A stretch of DNA of 64,000 nucleotides from Ruminococcaceae bacterium UBA1730 (lineage in GTDB: Bacteria; Bacillota; Clostridia; Oscillospirales; Acutalibacteraceae), in contig DCII01000039.1 of assembly GCA_002315935.1 (NCBI GenBank), forward strand, positions 10,211-74,210, in the 5' to 3' direction. Below the pieces are notes generated by a model. It ran no database searches, was not told the origin of the DNA, and saw only the letters and a list, made by a program, of their open reading frames with translations. Below, piece after piece: positions 7,952 to 16,998 of this stretch. Numbering within the stretch: the stretch's first letter is position 1; every line of letters starts with the position of its first letter. Made by a program: the position numbers and the translations under genes.

Positions 7952-8986
7952 ATGCTGACAATTATCATACCGGTCTACAACGGTACTAAATATTTGCTTG
8001 AGACAATTGAATCTGTTTTTTCGCAGCCATGCAATGATTACAGAATAATTCTGGTGGATGACGGAAGCTTTGATGAAAGCGGAATTCTGATTGATAATAT
8101 AATTCTGCAAAATCCCGAGCGAAACATAATTGCCTGTCATCAAAAAAACGCAGGAGTTTCCGTGGCAAGAAATCACGGCATTTGTCTGGTAAGCACAGAT
8201 TATCTCGCTTTTCTGGATGCGGATGACCTTTTATGCAAGAACGCATACGATAACACGGTGCATGAATTACTGACGCTGAAAAAATATGATATGTTGCAGT
8301 TTTCATATGCGGAAACCGATAGCTTGATTAAAAAATGCAAACCTTACAGAGTTGCTGACGGGCCTATAAGACCGGAGCAGGTTAAAGAACAATCTATTCG
8401 TTTCTCGTCATATATTTACAAAAAAAGTGTGCTCAGAGATATTTCTTTTCCCAAAGAAGTTAAATATGCAGAAGATCTTGTTTTCAAATTCCTTGTGTGC
8501 AGTAATTCGACAACGGTATTTTCGTTAAATCGGTTTTGGTTTTTATATCGGAATAATTCTCTGTCTGCAATGCATAACAAAGAAAACTTTCTGAATCATG
8601 CCGAAACGCTCATTTCAGCATGGCAGTTTTGTAAAGACATGTGTAACAACGAAGATGACAAAAGGCATTGTAATAACATAATCTTCCTGACGACGGTTGA
8701 ATATATGGAATTATCATGTAAAAACCGTGTTCCGCAGGAGAAAATCAACGAACTGTTCTGCATTCCATCGGTAAAAAACTGCTTCGAGAACTATGACTCG
8801 TTGTGGAAGGATTACAGAGAAAGATACGAAGAATACGCACGTAACCCGGATCGCTATTACAAGGAGATGGTTCGCCGAGGAATCGTATTGCGACTGTTTA
8901 ACAAATTGAATACCATTCCGATGTTTCACAATCTTTACATAAAAAACAAATTCAAATGTTCCGTAAGCGAACTTAACTTAAGGTAA
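7952..8986 (+). CDS. Family 2 glycosyltransferase
   Basis: This 344-residue enzyme starts with the GT2 N-terminus (LTIIIPVYNG) and has ILVDDGS (about 33-39), SVARNHG (about 70-76) and the metal-binding FLDADD (Asp89-x-Asp91-Asp92). GT-A inverting transferases of this type add a sugar from a nucleotide donor to a lipid-linked chain on the cytoplasmic face. The C-terminal 140 residues are basic and end without a membrane anchor. GAGGAG at 7940-7945 serves the ATG. It lies next to the priming transferase, so an early chain-building step is plausible; the sugar cannot be read from sequence. Confidence 0.88.
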   Translation: MLTIIIPVYNGTKYLLETIESVFSQPCNDYRIILVDDGSFDESGILIDNIILQNPERNIIACHQKNAGVSVARNHGICLVSTDYLAFLDADDLLCKNAYDNTVHELLTLKKYDMLQFSYAETDSLIKKCKPYRVADGPIRPEQVKEQSIRFSSYIYKKSVLRDISFPKEVKYAEDLVFKFLVCSNSTTVFSLNRFWFLYRNNSLSAMHNKENFLNHAETLISAWQFCKDMCNNEDDKRHCNNIIFLTTVEYMELSCKNRVPQEKINELFCIPSVKNCFENYDSLWKDYRERYEEYARNPDRYYKEMVRRGIVLRLFNKLNTIPMFHNLYIKNKFKCSVSELNLR

Positions 8987-8997
8987 ACACTGATGTG

Positions 8998-9684
8998 ATG
9001 GTTGATAATATGACAAACACAAAATCAAAAAAACAGTTGCAGCTGATTATAAAAAGAACATTCGACTATCTGTTCTGCATCATCCTTGCGATATGCTCTT
9101 CGCCGTTTTTCCTGATTGCCGTTCTGATTGTAAAAATTGCATCTCCGGAATCCCCCGTTATGTTCAAGCAGAAACGGGTCGGCTATAAGCAGAAGGAAAT
9201 GGTTATCTATAAGCTTCGTTCCATGACTAACGAATGCGATGAAAACGGAAATCTTTTGCCCGATGAAGTCAGGCTGAAAACATGGGGCAAAATAATCAGG
9301 AAAACAAATCTTGATGAGATCCCTCAGATTCTCAATATTTTCAAAAATGAGATGTCATTGATAGGTCCCAGGCCTATTCTTCCGAAGGAAATGCTCATTA
9401 TGAGCGAAGACGAACAGAAGGAACGCCAGAGCGTTTATCCCGGCATTACGGGTTGGGAAGCAGTTCATGAGCGGGATTCTTCAACAAGAAGAGAAATGGC
9501 GGAATTTGATTTATATTATGTCCGCAACTGGTCTTTATGGCTTGACATAAAAGTAGTATTCATGACTGCGTTCGAAATTTTCGGATTCCGAAGACCGGAA
9601 GACAGCGTCCGTGCTCCCGACATCAACAAGGAGCTTGAAACAATGCAGAACAAAGCGGAAAAAGAATCGGCAAAATATGAATAA
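8998..9684 (+). CDS. Undecaprenyl-phosphate sugar-1-phosphate transferase (priming enzyme)
   Basis: This 228-residue monotopic transferase has an N-terminal reentrant hydrophobic helix (YLFCIILAICSSPFFLIAVL) after KRTFD. The conserved FKQKRVG, YKLRSM, TNLDEIPQ, IGPRP and YPGITGW blocks of the bacterial sugar transferase family follow. It moves a sugar phosphate from UDP-sugar to undecaprenyl phosphate and so starts each repeat unit. It corresponds to the short catalytic-only type (EpsL/WcaJ C-terminal domain) without the four extra N-terminal helices. Start choice is uncertain: GTG 8995, ATG 8998 and ATG 9010 are all in frame. UDP-GlcNAc, UDP-Gal or UDP-bacillosamine are the usual donors in this family. 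Confidence 0.9.
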   Translation: MVDNMTNTKSKKQLQLIIKRTFDYLFCIILAICSSPFFLIAVLIVKIASPESPVMFKQKRVGYKQKEMVIYKLRSMTNECDENGNLLPDEVRLKTWGKIIRKTNLDEIPQILNIFKNEMSLIGPRPILPKEMLIMSEDEQKERQSVYPGITGWEAVHERDSSTRREMAEFDLYYVRNWSLWLDIKVVFMTAFEIFGFRRPEDSVRAPDINKELETMQNKAEKESAKYE

Positions 9685-9745
9685 CGCAAAGCTGTTCGAA
9701 ATCTTGTTGCAGATATACAATAAAAACCAGAAGGAATGACCTCAA

Positions 9746-10441
9746 ATGATAGTTTCAATTCATCAGCCGGATTACATATCATATCTCGGATTTTTCTACA
9801 AAATAAGCAAAGCGGACACCTTCGTTTTCCTTGATGACTGTCAGTTTTCGAATGACAATATGCATCATTGGAACAGAATAAAAACTCCCCAGGGTGAATG
9901 CCGCCTGAAGGTTCCCGTTATTCAGCATCTCGGCGACCCGATTAATCAGGTTGCTTCAAGAGACCAACTCGGATGGAAGGAAAAGCATCTGAAAACAATT
10001 TCGATGAATTATTCGAAGGCAAAGCATTTCGAGGATTTCTATCCGAAATTCGAAGAGCTTCTTCTCAAGGATTATCCGAGCATTGCCGAAATGAATATTG
10101 CAATCAACACCGAAATCTGCAAAGGCTTCGGTTTCAATACAAAGCTTCTGCGTTCCTCCGAAATGGATATTGACACCGTCAGAGAAGAAAGAGTTATTGA
10201 CATTGTCAAGCTCTGCGGCGGCGACACATATATCTCGGGTCACGGTGCAAAAGCGTATCAGGTTGACGAGCATTTTTCCGAAAAGGGAATAAAGCTTGTC
10301 TATACGGACTATGCTCCCATAGAATACCGTCAGCAGTGGCCGAAGGTCGGATTCCTCCCCTATATGTCAACTCTTGATTACATTTTCAACTGCGGCTTCG
10401 ACTGGGAATATGTTGAAAATGCAGTCAAGGCCTTGAGGTGA
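9746..10441 (+). CDS. WbqC-family protein
   Basis: This 231-residue protein has the family opening IVSIHQPDYISYLGFFYKI. The FLDDCQF and NRIKTPQG blocks follow, as in WbqC-like proteins of O-antigen and capsule clusters. The biochemical role of WbqC is not firmly established. It is frequently found next to aminotransferase-like genes, as here: the next gene begins 3 bp downstream and is a DegT-like protein. No signal peptide or membrane segment is present. The pair is likely to make or transfer an amino-sugar or its acyl group. An AGAAGGAA ribosome site precedes the ATG. Confidence 0.85.
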   Translation: MIVSIHQPDYISYLGFFYKISKADTFVFLDDCQFSNDNMHHWNRIKTPQGECRLKVPVIQHLGDPINQVASRDQLGWKEKHLKTISMNYSKAKHFEDFYPKFEELLLKDYPSIAEMNIAINTEICKGFGFNTKLLRSSEMDIDTVREERVIDIVKLCGGDTYISGHGAKAYQVDEHFSEKGIKLVYTDYAPIEYRQQWPKVGFLPYMSTLDYIFNCGFDWEYVENAVKALR

Positions 10442-10444
10442 AAA

Positions 10445-11410
10445 ATGGAAATCGGCAGTTTTATAGAGCTTCAGTTTCCGAAAGGTCTTGAATATCACAA
10501 GGGAAACATGGATATTGCCCGCCTCAATTCAGGCAGAGCCGCAATTTATCACGCCTTCAGAGTTTCGGGATGCAAGAACATATATCTTCCGTTCTATCAA
10601 TGCGATACCGTCAGAGATTTTCTTATCCGCAGAGGATGCGATGTAAAGTATTATCACATTGATAAGAATTTCAACCCGACTGACCTTTCCCCCGATGATG
10701 ACGATGCTGTGCTTTTAGTGAATTACTACGGCATTATGTCACATTCGAGAATGAAGGCTTTTGCAGATAACTATAAGAATGTAATAATAGATAATTCGCA
10801 GGCTTTTTTTGCAGAACATATCGAAAACACTCTCAGCGTTTATTCCGCAAGAAAGTTTGTCGGAGTGCCTGATGGTGCATATGTTATCGGCAACAAAGCC
10901 GAAAAATACACAGATGAATATCCTCAGGGATATTCAAGCGACACAGCCGCTTTCCTGCTTCAGCGTATTGAATACGGTTGCGAAGGGAAATCCTATGTTT
11001 CACGAAGCGAAAACGAACACAGGATCGACATCGAGGATATTTCTCTGATGTCAAAGCTTACTCATACAATTCTTGACGGCACGGATTATGATGCGATTGT
11101 TAATCCCCGCCGTGAGAATTTCGCTTATGCACAAAAGATTTTCGGAAATATCAACAAGCTCAATCCACTCATGTACTATGACGATTCATGCGTTCCGATG
11201 GTTTATCCCCTGCTTATTGAAGACGATTCTCTGCTCGGCAGACTTCTTGAGAATAAACATTTTCAAGGCCATTGGTGGAGCTATCTGCTCGATGAATTGC
11301 CACAGGACTGTTTCGAATATTGGATTTCAAGATATGTAATTCCGATAACAATTGACCAGCGTTACGGAAAAGAAGAAATTGATTTTCTGTTTTCGGTCAT
11401 AAACAAATAA
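10445..11410 (+). CDS. DegT/DnrJ/EryC1-like PLP-dependent aminotransferase (short form)
   Basis: The 321 residues follow the DegT layout: LNSGRAAIYHAF near residue 30, VNYYGI near 95, IIDNSQAFF (PLP-contacting Asp) near 115, and YSARKFVGVPDGAYV near 135. In the last motif the Lys after Ser-Ala-Arg sits where the catalytic lysine lies. It is shorter than the usual 360-400 residues, and the C-terminal domain is reduced. Full aminotransferase activity on a nucleotide ketosugar is therefore likely but not certain. It is translationally close to wbqC-like gene (3-bp gap, GAGGTGA ribosome site inside that gene's end). The product would be an amino-sugar nucleotide for the polysaccharide. Confidence 0.7.
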   Translation: MEIGSFIELQFPKGLEYHKGNMDIARLNSGRAAIYHAFRVSGCKNIYLPFYQCDTVRDFLIRRGCDVKYYHIDKNFNPTDLSPDDDDAVLLVNYYGIMSHSRMKAFADNYKNVIIDNSQAFFAEHIENTLSVYSARKFVGVPDGAYVIGNKAEKYTDEYPQGYSSDTAAFLLQRIEYGCEGKSYVSRSENEHRIDIEDISLMSKLTHTILDGTDYDAIVNPRRENFAYAQKIFGNINKLNPLMYYDDSCVPMVYPLLIEDDSLLGRLLENKHFQGHWWSYLLDELPQDCFEYWISRYVIPITIDQRYGKEEIDFLFSVINK

Positions 11411-11423
11411 TTGGAGGAAAAAT

Positions 11424-12521
11424 ATGAGCTCTGAAAAAAATCCGGTTCGGGTACTTCATGTGTTGGCAGGATTATGGATTGGCGGCGGAGAAACATTGAT
11501 TATGAATCTCTACCGTAATATAGACCGTGATAAGGTTCAGTTTGATTTTCTGATTCGCTCCGATGATGAGTTGTTTAAAGACGAAATTGAAAATCTCGGC
11601 GGAAAAGTGTATAAAACAGCCGGTTTCCCGAAACATTTTTACAGAAATTGGGTTGAAGTCAAACAATTCCTGAAAGAGCATAAGTATGATATTATCCATG
11701 TTCATGCAAATTCGCTTATCTATATTACCCCTATTCTTTTGGCTGCAAAGGAAAACACCAATTGTATAATATTGCACAGCCATAGTACAAATGCAAAATA
11801 CGGAATTATTACGCCGATACATAACTTCAATAAATTTTTGACAAAGAAAAAAATCACGAACAGATTTGCCTGCTCAACAATGGCGGGCGAATGGATGTTC
11901 GGAAGCAATTTCGAGATAGTTAAAAACGGCATTGATATAGACAAATTCTCCTTCTCTCAAGAAAAAAGAGATTCAATAAGGAAGGAATACGGTATATCCG
12001 AAAACACATTGGTTGTCGGAGTTGCCGCAAGACTAAGCGAACCCAAGAATCTTCCATTTGCAATTGATATTTTTCGTGAGATAAATAAAATAAATGACGA
12101 TTCCGTTTTCCTTATTGCGGGTGACGGACCCTTAAGAGGAGAGCTGGAACAATCGGTTCGTAACTATAACCTGAATAATAAAGTTAAGTTCTTGGGAGCT
12201 TGCAGCAATATTGCCGATTTACTTAATGCTTTTGATGTCTTTCTGATGCCGTCTCTGTATGAGGGTCTGAGCTTCTCGCTTATTGAAGCACAGGCTAACG
12301 GTCTGTGTTGCTTTAGCTCCGACAATATTTCGGAAGAAACAATTATTACCCCCTGTCTGCATTGCGTTTCTCTTACCAAAAGCCCTGCTGAGTGGGCAGA
12401 GCAGATTTTAAATGAAGATAAGAGCAGAATTATTACTGACAATATGATAAGAGATGCAGGATTTGATATAAGATATGAAGCAGAAAGATTGGAAGATTTT
12501 TATCTTTCAAAACAAATGTGA
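11424..12521 (+). CDS. Family 4 (GT-B) glycosyltransferase
   Basis: This 365-residue GT4 enzyme begins with VRVLHVLAGLWIGGGETLIM, the nucleotide-fold and glycine loop of EpsF-like transferases. The C-terminal Rossmann half shows VAARLSEPKNLPFAIDIF, IAGDGPLRGELE and a donor-binding PSLYEGLSFSLIEAQANG. The last carries the E-x7-E pair typical of retaining GT4 enzymes. It lacks membrane helices. GGAGG at 11413-11417 precedes the ATG. It would add one sugar to the lipid-linked repeat; the sugar is unknown. It shares domain style with the gene at 18898, suggesting an older duplication within the cluster. Confidence 0.9.
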   Translation: MSSEKNPVRVLHVLAGLWIGGGETLIMNLYRNIDRDKVQFDFLIRSDDELFKDEIENLGGKVYKTAGFPKHFYRNWVEVKQFLKEHKYDIIHVHANSLIYITPILLAAKENTNCIILHSHSTNAKYGIITPIHNFNKFLTKKKITNRFACSTMAGEWMFGSNFEIVKNGIDIDKFSFSQEKRDSIRKEYGISENTLVVGVAARLSEPKNLPFAIDIFREINKINDDSVFLIAGDGPLRGELEQSVRNYNLNNKVKFLGACSNIADLLNAFDVFLMPSLYEGLSFSLIEAQANGLCCFSSDNISEETIITPCLHCVSLTKSPAEWAEQILNEDKSRIITDNMIRDAGFDIRYEAERLEDFYLSKQM

Positions 12522-12546
12522 TTCGTATAACGAAAGGTAGTCAGCC

Positions 12547-13677
12547 GTGAAAAAAAAGAAAGTATTGCTCGTTGCAAATGTCGGAAAGGAACACGTCATC
12601 AAATTTCATATTCCGACAATAACCATGCTCAAATCCCTCGGCTACGAGGTTGATGTTGCGTGCGGAGGAGATGAAGAAATTCCCGAATGCGATCATCAAT
12701 ATAAGCTCTCCTATTCCCGTGCAACCTTCAACCCCAATACACTTAAGGGATTCCTTGAAACAAAGCGTATTGCCGAAAAAGGCAACTATGATATGATTTA
12801 CTGCCACACCGCTGTTGGCGGAACAGCAGGACGAATTGCGGGATTGAAGCTTAGACGTAACGGTACAAAGGTTGTGTATTGCGGCCACGGCTATGAATTT
12901 TATAAAGGCTGCAGGTTGATTAACTGGCTGACATTTTATCCAAATGAATGGCTATGGGGAAAATTCACGGATGCAATTCTTTGCATTAATCAGGAAGATT
13001 ACGATATAACAAAGAAAAGTCTTCGCCCGAAGAGAACCTATCTCATTAACGGAATAGGTTTCAATGAAAAAAGGTTCGATGTTGAAGACAAAAACAGTGT
13101 CCGCAACAAATACAGAATGGAATTTTCAATTCCCGACAATGCGACTGTGTTGATTTATCTGGCAGAATTGACAGATAATAAGAATCAGAAGCTGTTGCTG
13201 GATATGCAGAAGGAAATTCTGAAAACAAGAAATGATGTTTATCTGGTTCTCGCCGGCTTCGACCATCTTGGTGGTGCATATGAGAAATATGCAAGCGAAT
13301 TGGGTATAAGCTCCAATGTTCGTTTCCTCGGCTGGCGTGAGGATGTTGGCAGTTTATATGCCATGTCCGATATTTGCGTAGCTTCAAGCATTATGGAGGG
13401 TCTGGGGCTGAATATCGTTGAAGCAATGTATTGCGGATTGCCAGTTGTTGCATCTCAGAACAGAGGTCATGCAACTATCATCCGGGATGGAGAAAACGGC
13501 TTTTTGATTCCTTTGGGTGATTCAAAGCGTTTTGCCGACAGAGTGTTGCAATTAATAACCGATAAAGACCTGAAAGAACGCTTTGTCAAAGAAGGCTATG
13601 ACACTCAGGAAAAATATCAGTCTGAAAATGTTTTGCAACAGTTGAAAAATATTTTAACAGAGGAAATGGAGCGGTAG
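12547..13677 (+). CDS. Family 4 (GT-B) glycosyltransferase, EpsD-like
   Basis: This 376-residue protein starts at GTG 12547 (KKKKVLLVANVGKEHVIKFH), with AAAGG at 12533-12537. The acceptor half has the EpsD-type HTAVGGTAGRIAG. The donor half has NGIGFNEKRF, AGFDHLGGAYEKYA and the catalytic ASSIMEGLGLNIVEAMYCG (E-x7-E). EpsD relatives are capsule and exopolysaccharide transferases acting on lipid-linked intermediates. It is followed after 2 bp by a GT2 gene, so translation is probably coupled. Donor sugar cannot be told from the sequence. Confidence 0.9.
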   Translation: MKKKKVLLVANVGKEHVIKFHIPTITMLKSLGYEVDVACGGDEEIPECDHQYKLSYSRATFNPNTLKGFLETKRIAEKGNYDMIYCHTAVGGTAGRIAGLKLRRNGTKVVYCGHGYEFYKGCRLINWLTFYPNEWLWGKFTDAILCINQEDYDITKKSLRPKRTYLINGIGFNEKRFDVEDKNSVRNKYRMEFSIPDNATVLIYLAELTDNKNQKLLLDMQKEILKTRNDVYLVLAGFDHLGGAYEKYASELGISSNVRFLGWREDVGSLYAMSDICVASSIMEGLGLNIVEAMYCGLPVVASQNRGHATIIRDGENGFLIPLGDSKRFADRVLQLITDKDLKERFVKEGYDTQEKYQSENVLQQLKNILTEEMER

Positions 13678-13679
13678 TT

Positions 13680-14477
13680 TTGAAAAAAATATCGGTAATT
13701 ATGGCAACCTATAACTGCTGTGACACCGTCAGAGATTCAATCGAATCCATAATCAACCAAACATATGAAAACTGGGAATTTGTCATTTGCGATGACTGCT
13801 CCGAGGATGACACCTTCAGCATTTTGAATGAATATTCATCCAGATATCCCGGAAAATTTATTATCACCCGTAATGAAGTGAATTCAAAGCTTCCGTTTTC
13901 TCTGAACAGGTGCATCGAAAAAGCTACCGGTGATTATATCGCCCGCATGGACGCTGACGACATAAGCGAACCGGAGAGATTCGCAGAGCAGGTCAAGTTT
14001 CTGGAAGAGCATCCCGAATATTCGGTTGTCGGCACTGATATGGCTCGTTTCGACGAAAACGGCATTTACAGTTATTACCATTCGGTCAATAATCCCGACC
14101 GATTTACATTACTGTATGAGGTTCCGTTCTGTCACGCAACAATCATGATGAGAGCCGAGGTATACAGGCAGTTAGGCGGATACACCGTGTCTCCAAGGAC
14201 CGTTCGTGGGCAGGATGTTGATTTATGGTACAGATTTTTTGCACACGGATTCAGCGGAAACAATATTCACTCAGCACTATACAGGGTCAGAGAAGATGAA
14301 TCTGCATTAAAAAGGAGAACCTTCAAAAGCTCTATTTATGCATCACAAACGCGATGGATAGGCTTTCATCTTCTGAATTATCCCGTCTGGAGATATTATT
14401 TAGTTATCCAGCCCATAATTTCTGCACTTCTTCCCAGAAAACTGAAGTTGGAGATTCGGAGATTAAGAAACAAATGA
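13680..14477 (+). CDS. Family 2 glycosyltransferase
   Basis: This 265-residue GT2 enzyme starts at TTG 13680, with GGAG about 9 bases upstream inside the preceding gene. Motifs in order are KISVIMATYN (2-11), VICDDCSEDD (about 35-44) and ARMDADD (Asp91-x-Asp93). A GQDVDLWYRF segment then supplies the base-bearing acidic region of the family. It is compact, with no membrane anchor. The stop overlaps the start of the EpsG/Wzy-like gene (ATGA), showing tight coupling. Confidence 0.9.
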   Translation: MKKISVIMATYNCCDTVRDSIESIINQTYENWEFVICDDCSEDDTFSILNEYSSRYPGKFIITRNEVNSKLPFSLNRCIEKATGDYIARMDADDISEPERFAEQVKFLEEHPEYSVVGTDMARFDENGIYSYYHSVNNPDRFTLLYEVPFCHATIMMRAEVYRQLGGYTVSPRTVRGQDVDLWYRFFAHGFSGNNIHSALYRVREDESALKRRTFKSSIYASQTRWIGFHLLNYPVWRYYLVIQPIISALLPRKLKLEIRRLRNK

Positions 14478-15640
14478 CTGCTTACTGGATAATGTTTATA
14501 TGGGCTACCGTTGTCGGAATTTTTTCAAAAGCGAATTCCAATTCAGATCGCTCGTTAAAAGACAATAAAGCATATGGTAACACCCTCATCAAATCATGGA
14601 TGATTATGCTTGTTCCGGTCATCATATGTGCCTGCAGATCCGGATTTTATGATACCTACAGCTATATGCGAGAATTCAGAAGTTCTCCTCCTTTGTCGCA
14701 CTTATCCTCTTACTTAAGCGGCATGGGTTCAGCCAAGGTGTTTTACGGAATCCAAATCCTGTTCTATAATATTATTTCCTCAGATCCTCAGGTGTGGATT
14801 TCATTTATTGCCATTCTTCAATCCATTCTGCTTATTAATTTCATTAATAAGTATTCGGTTGATGTCGGTTTCAGCTTTTTCCTGTTCATTGCAAACAGCA
14901 TGATGATGGCATGGATGTTTAACGGATTGAAGCAATTTTTTGCAACCTTAGTTCTTGCATCCTTCATACACTTTTTAGTTAAAAAAGAATATTCAAAATA
15001 TTTAGTTGTTCTTTTGTTTGTTTCGGGAATAGATTTCCTTTTTGAAACGCTGAATTTGGAGGATCCCCCATGGATTTTCGGTGGAATTCATCAGACTGCA
15101 ATAATAATGATTCCGATTATCTTCTGCGTAACCGGAAAAATCCTGAACAAACGAATGATAGCAATGCTGCTGGCAGTTTCTGCGATACTGATTTCTGGAT
15201 TAATGGATTCTTTTCTGGAATTAACAACTGAAAATACACAGTATGCGGAAGACCTTGCATACGTTCAGGCAGATAACGGAATGAGCTTTTTCCGACTTGC
15301 CGTTAACCTTGTTCCGGTAGTGTTGATTTTAATTAAGAAAAAAGAGATAGAGAAAAGCAATGTCAATAATATTGTGTCTATATCAATAAATATGTCTGTC
15401 ACATCTGCGTTGATTTACCTGTGCGGTTCAATCACAAGCGGAATTTTTGTCGGCAGATTGCCGATATATTGCGAAATATATAATCTGATACTCTATCCGT
15501 GGCTGTTCGAAAACCCATATAAGAAAGAAAAGGTATGGCTGAAACCGATTCTGTATATCTGTTATACCATTTATTTCTATTTTCAAATTCAATCCTTCGG
15601 AGAGCCTTATTGGAGCAAGGTGTTAACATTTTTAGTATAA
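14474..15640 (+). CDS. EpsG/Wzy-like polysaccharide polymerase (polytopic membrane protein)
   Basis: The 388-residue protein starts at ATG 14474, overlapping the stop of the GT2 gene by ATGA. A 40-codon longer frame is only read-through of that gene. About ten hydrophobic segments can be counted. The family-type motif CRSGFYDTYSYMREF lies after the second helix, and SMMMAWMFNGLKQFFA follows in the middle. This matches EpsG-family proteins that polymerise repeat units on the outer face of the membrane. Wzy-type polymerases normally need a Wzx flippase, yet none is visible in the cluster; an ABC exporter is present instead. Confidence 0.82.
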   Translation: MTAYWIMFIWATVVGIFSKANSNSDRSLKDNKAYGNTLIKSWMIMLVPVIICACRSGFYDTYSYMREFRSSPPLSHLSSYLSGMGSAKVFYGIQILFYNIISSDPQVWISFIAILQSILLINFINKYSVDVGFSFFLFIANSMMMAWMFNGLKQFFATLVLASFIHFLVKKEYSKYLVVLLFVSGIDFLFETLNLEDPPWIFGGIHQTAIIMIPIIFCVTGKILNKRMIAMLLAVSAILISGLMDSFLELTTENTQYAEDLAYVQADNGMSFFRLAVNLVPVVLILIKKKEIEKSNVNNIVSISINMSVTSALIYLCGSITSGIFVGRLPIYCEIYNLILYPWLFENPYKKEKVWLKPILYICYTIYFYFQIQSFGEPYWSKVLTFLV

Positions 15641-15676
15641 ATCGAAGACTTTTGAAAACAAGGAGTGTTTTATTAT

Positions 15677-16996
15677 ATGAATTTGTATAATGAGATAGTT
15701 AATAGAAAAGAGAAAATTGCACTTGTCGGTCTTGGCTATGTCGGTATGCCTATTGCGGTTGAATTTTCAAAGCATATCAATGTTATCGGCTTTGATATCA
15801 ACGAAGCAAAAATTGAAGCATACAAAAACGGTATAGACCCCACTCAGGAGGTCGGCGACGAAGCAATCAAAAAATGCTCCGTTGAATGGACAAGCGATGA
15901 AACAAAGCTCAAGGAAGCAAAATTCATCATTGTTGCGGTTCCGACACCTGTCAATGACGACACAACGCCTGATTTATCACCCGTAATCGGTTCGTCTGAA
16001 ATTGTCGGACGAAATCTGACAAAGGGAAGCATCGTTGTTTACGAATCAACGGTCTATCCCGGCGTAACCGAAGAGGTCTGCCTTCCGATTCTTGAAAGAG
16101 AATCCGGTCTCAAATGCGGAGTGGATTTCAAAATCGGATATTCTCCGGAGCGAATCAATCCCGGAGACAAGGTTCACACGCTGACATCCATCAAAAAAAT
16201 CGTTTCCGGCATGGATGCCGAATCATTGGAGGAAATTGCAGCTGTTTACAGCATCGTAGTTGCCGCCGGAGTTCATAAGGCTTCCTGCATAAAGGTTGCC
16301 GAAGCCGCAAAGGTTATCGAAAACAGCCAGCGTGATATAAACATCGCCTTCATGAATGAGCTGTCAATCATCTTCAACAAGATGGGAATTGACACTCTTG
16401 AGGTGCTTGAAGCCGCAGGCACAAAATGGAATTTCCTGCCGTTCAAGCCGGGTCTTGTCGGCGGACACTGCATCGGTATTGACCCCTATTATCTGACCTA
16501 CCGTGCAGAGCAGTTCGGCTATCATTCACAGATTATTCTTTCCGGCCGCCGAATCAATGACGACATGGGAAAATATGTTGCAGAGCAGACCGTTAAGCAG
16601 ATGATTTCATGCGACAAATCCATCACACACGCCAGAGTCGGCGTTCTCGGAATCACCTTCAAGGAGGACTGCCCCGATGCCAGAAACTCCAAGGTTGCCG
16701 ATATTTTAAAGGAGCTTAACGAATACGGAATCAAGCCGATAGTCTGCGATCCCGTTGCCGATGCTCCCGATGCGAAGCGTTTTTACGGCGTTGACCTTGT
16801 TTCGCTTGACGAATTTCATGACCTTGACTGCCTTATCATCGCAGTTGCTCATAAGGAATTCAAATCGCTGACTAACGAAGACATCGGTAAAATGTTTAAG
16901 GAAAGCGACAACTCAAAGAACATAATCATTGATGTTAAGGGCGTCCGTTCCAAGGATGAACTTAAGTCACTCGGATATAAATACTGGAGGCTGTAA
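15677..16996 (+). CDS. UDP-N-acetyl-hexosamine 6-dehydrogenase (TviB/WbpO-like)
   Basis: The 439-residue enzyme is read from ATG 15677 (AAGGAG at 15660-15665). The NAD-binding loop LVGLGYVGMPIAVEF is near residue 15. VPTPVND follows, then YESTVYPGVTEE. GGHCIGIDPYYL carries the catalytic cysteine. The overall pattern follows the UDP-GlcNAc/UDP-GalNAc dehydrogenase branch (NSQRDINIAFMNE) rather than the UDP-glucose branch. It oxidises C6 in two NAD-dependent steps to give a UDP-N-acetyl-hexosaminuronate. The next gene, 2 bp away, is a TviC/WbpP-like C4-epimerase, which makes UDP-GalNAcA the likely product of the pair, as in the Vi antigen pathway. Confidence 0.88.
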   Translation: MNLYNEIVNRKEKIALVGLGYVGMPIAVEFSKHINVIGFDINEAKIEAYKNGIDPTQEVGDEAIKKCSVEWTSDETKLKEAKFIIVAVPTPVNDDTTPDLSPVIGSSEIVGRNLTKGSIVVYESTVYPGVTEEVCLPILERESGLKCGVDFKIGYSPERINPGDKVHTLTSIKKIVSGMDAESLEEIAAVYSIVVAAGVHKASCIKVAEAAKVIENSQRDINIAFMNELSIIFNKMGIDTLEVLEAAGTKWNFLPFKPGLVGGHCIGIDPYYLTYRAEQFGYHSQIILSGRRINDDMGKYVAEQTVKQMISCDKSITHARVGVLGITFKEDCPDARNSKVADILKELNEYGIKPIVCDPVADAPDAKRFYGVDLVSLDEFHDLDCLIIAVAHKEFKSLTNEDIGKMFKESDNSKNIIIDVKGVRSKDELKSLGYKYWRL

Positions 16997-16998
16997 TT

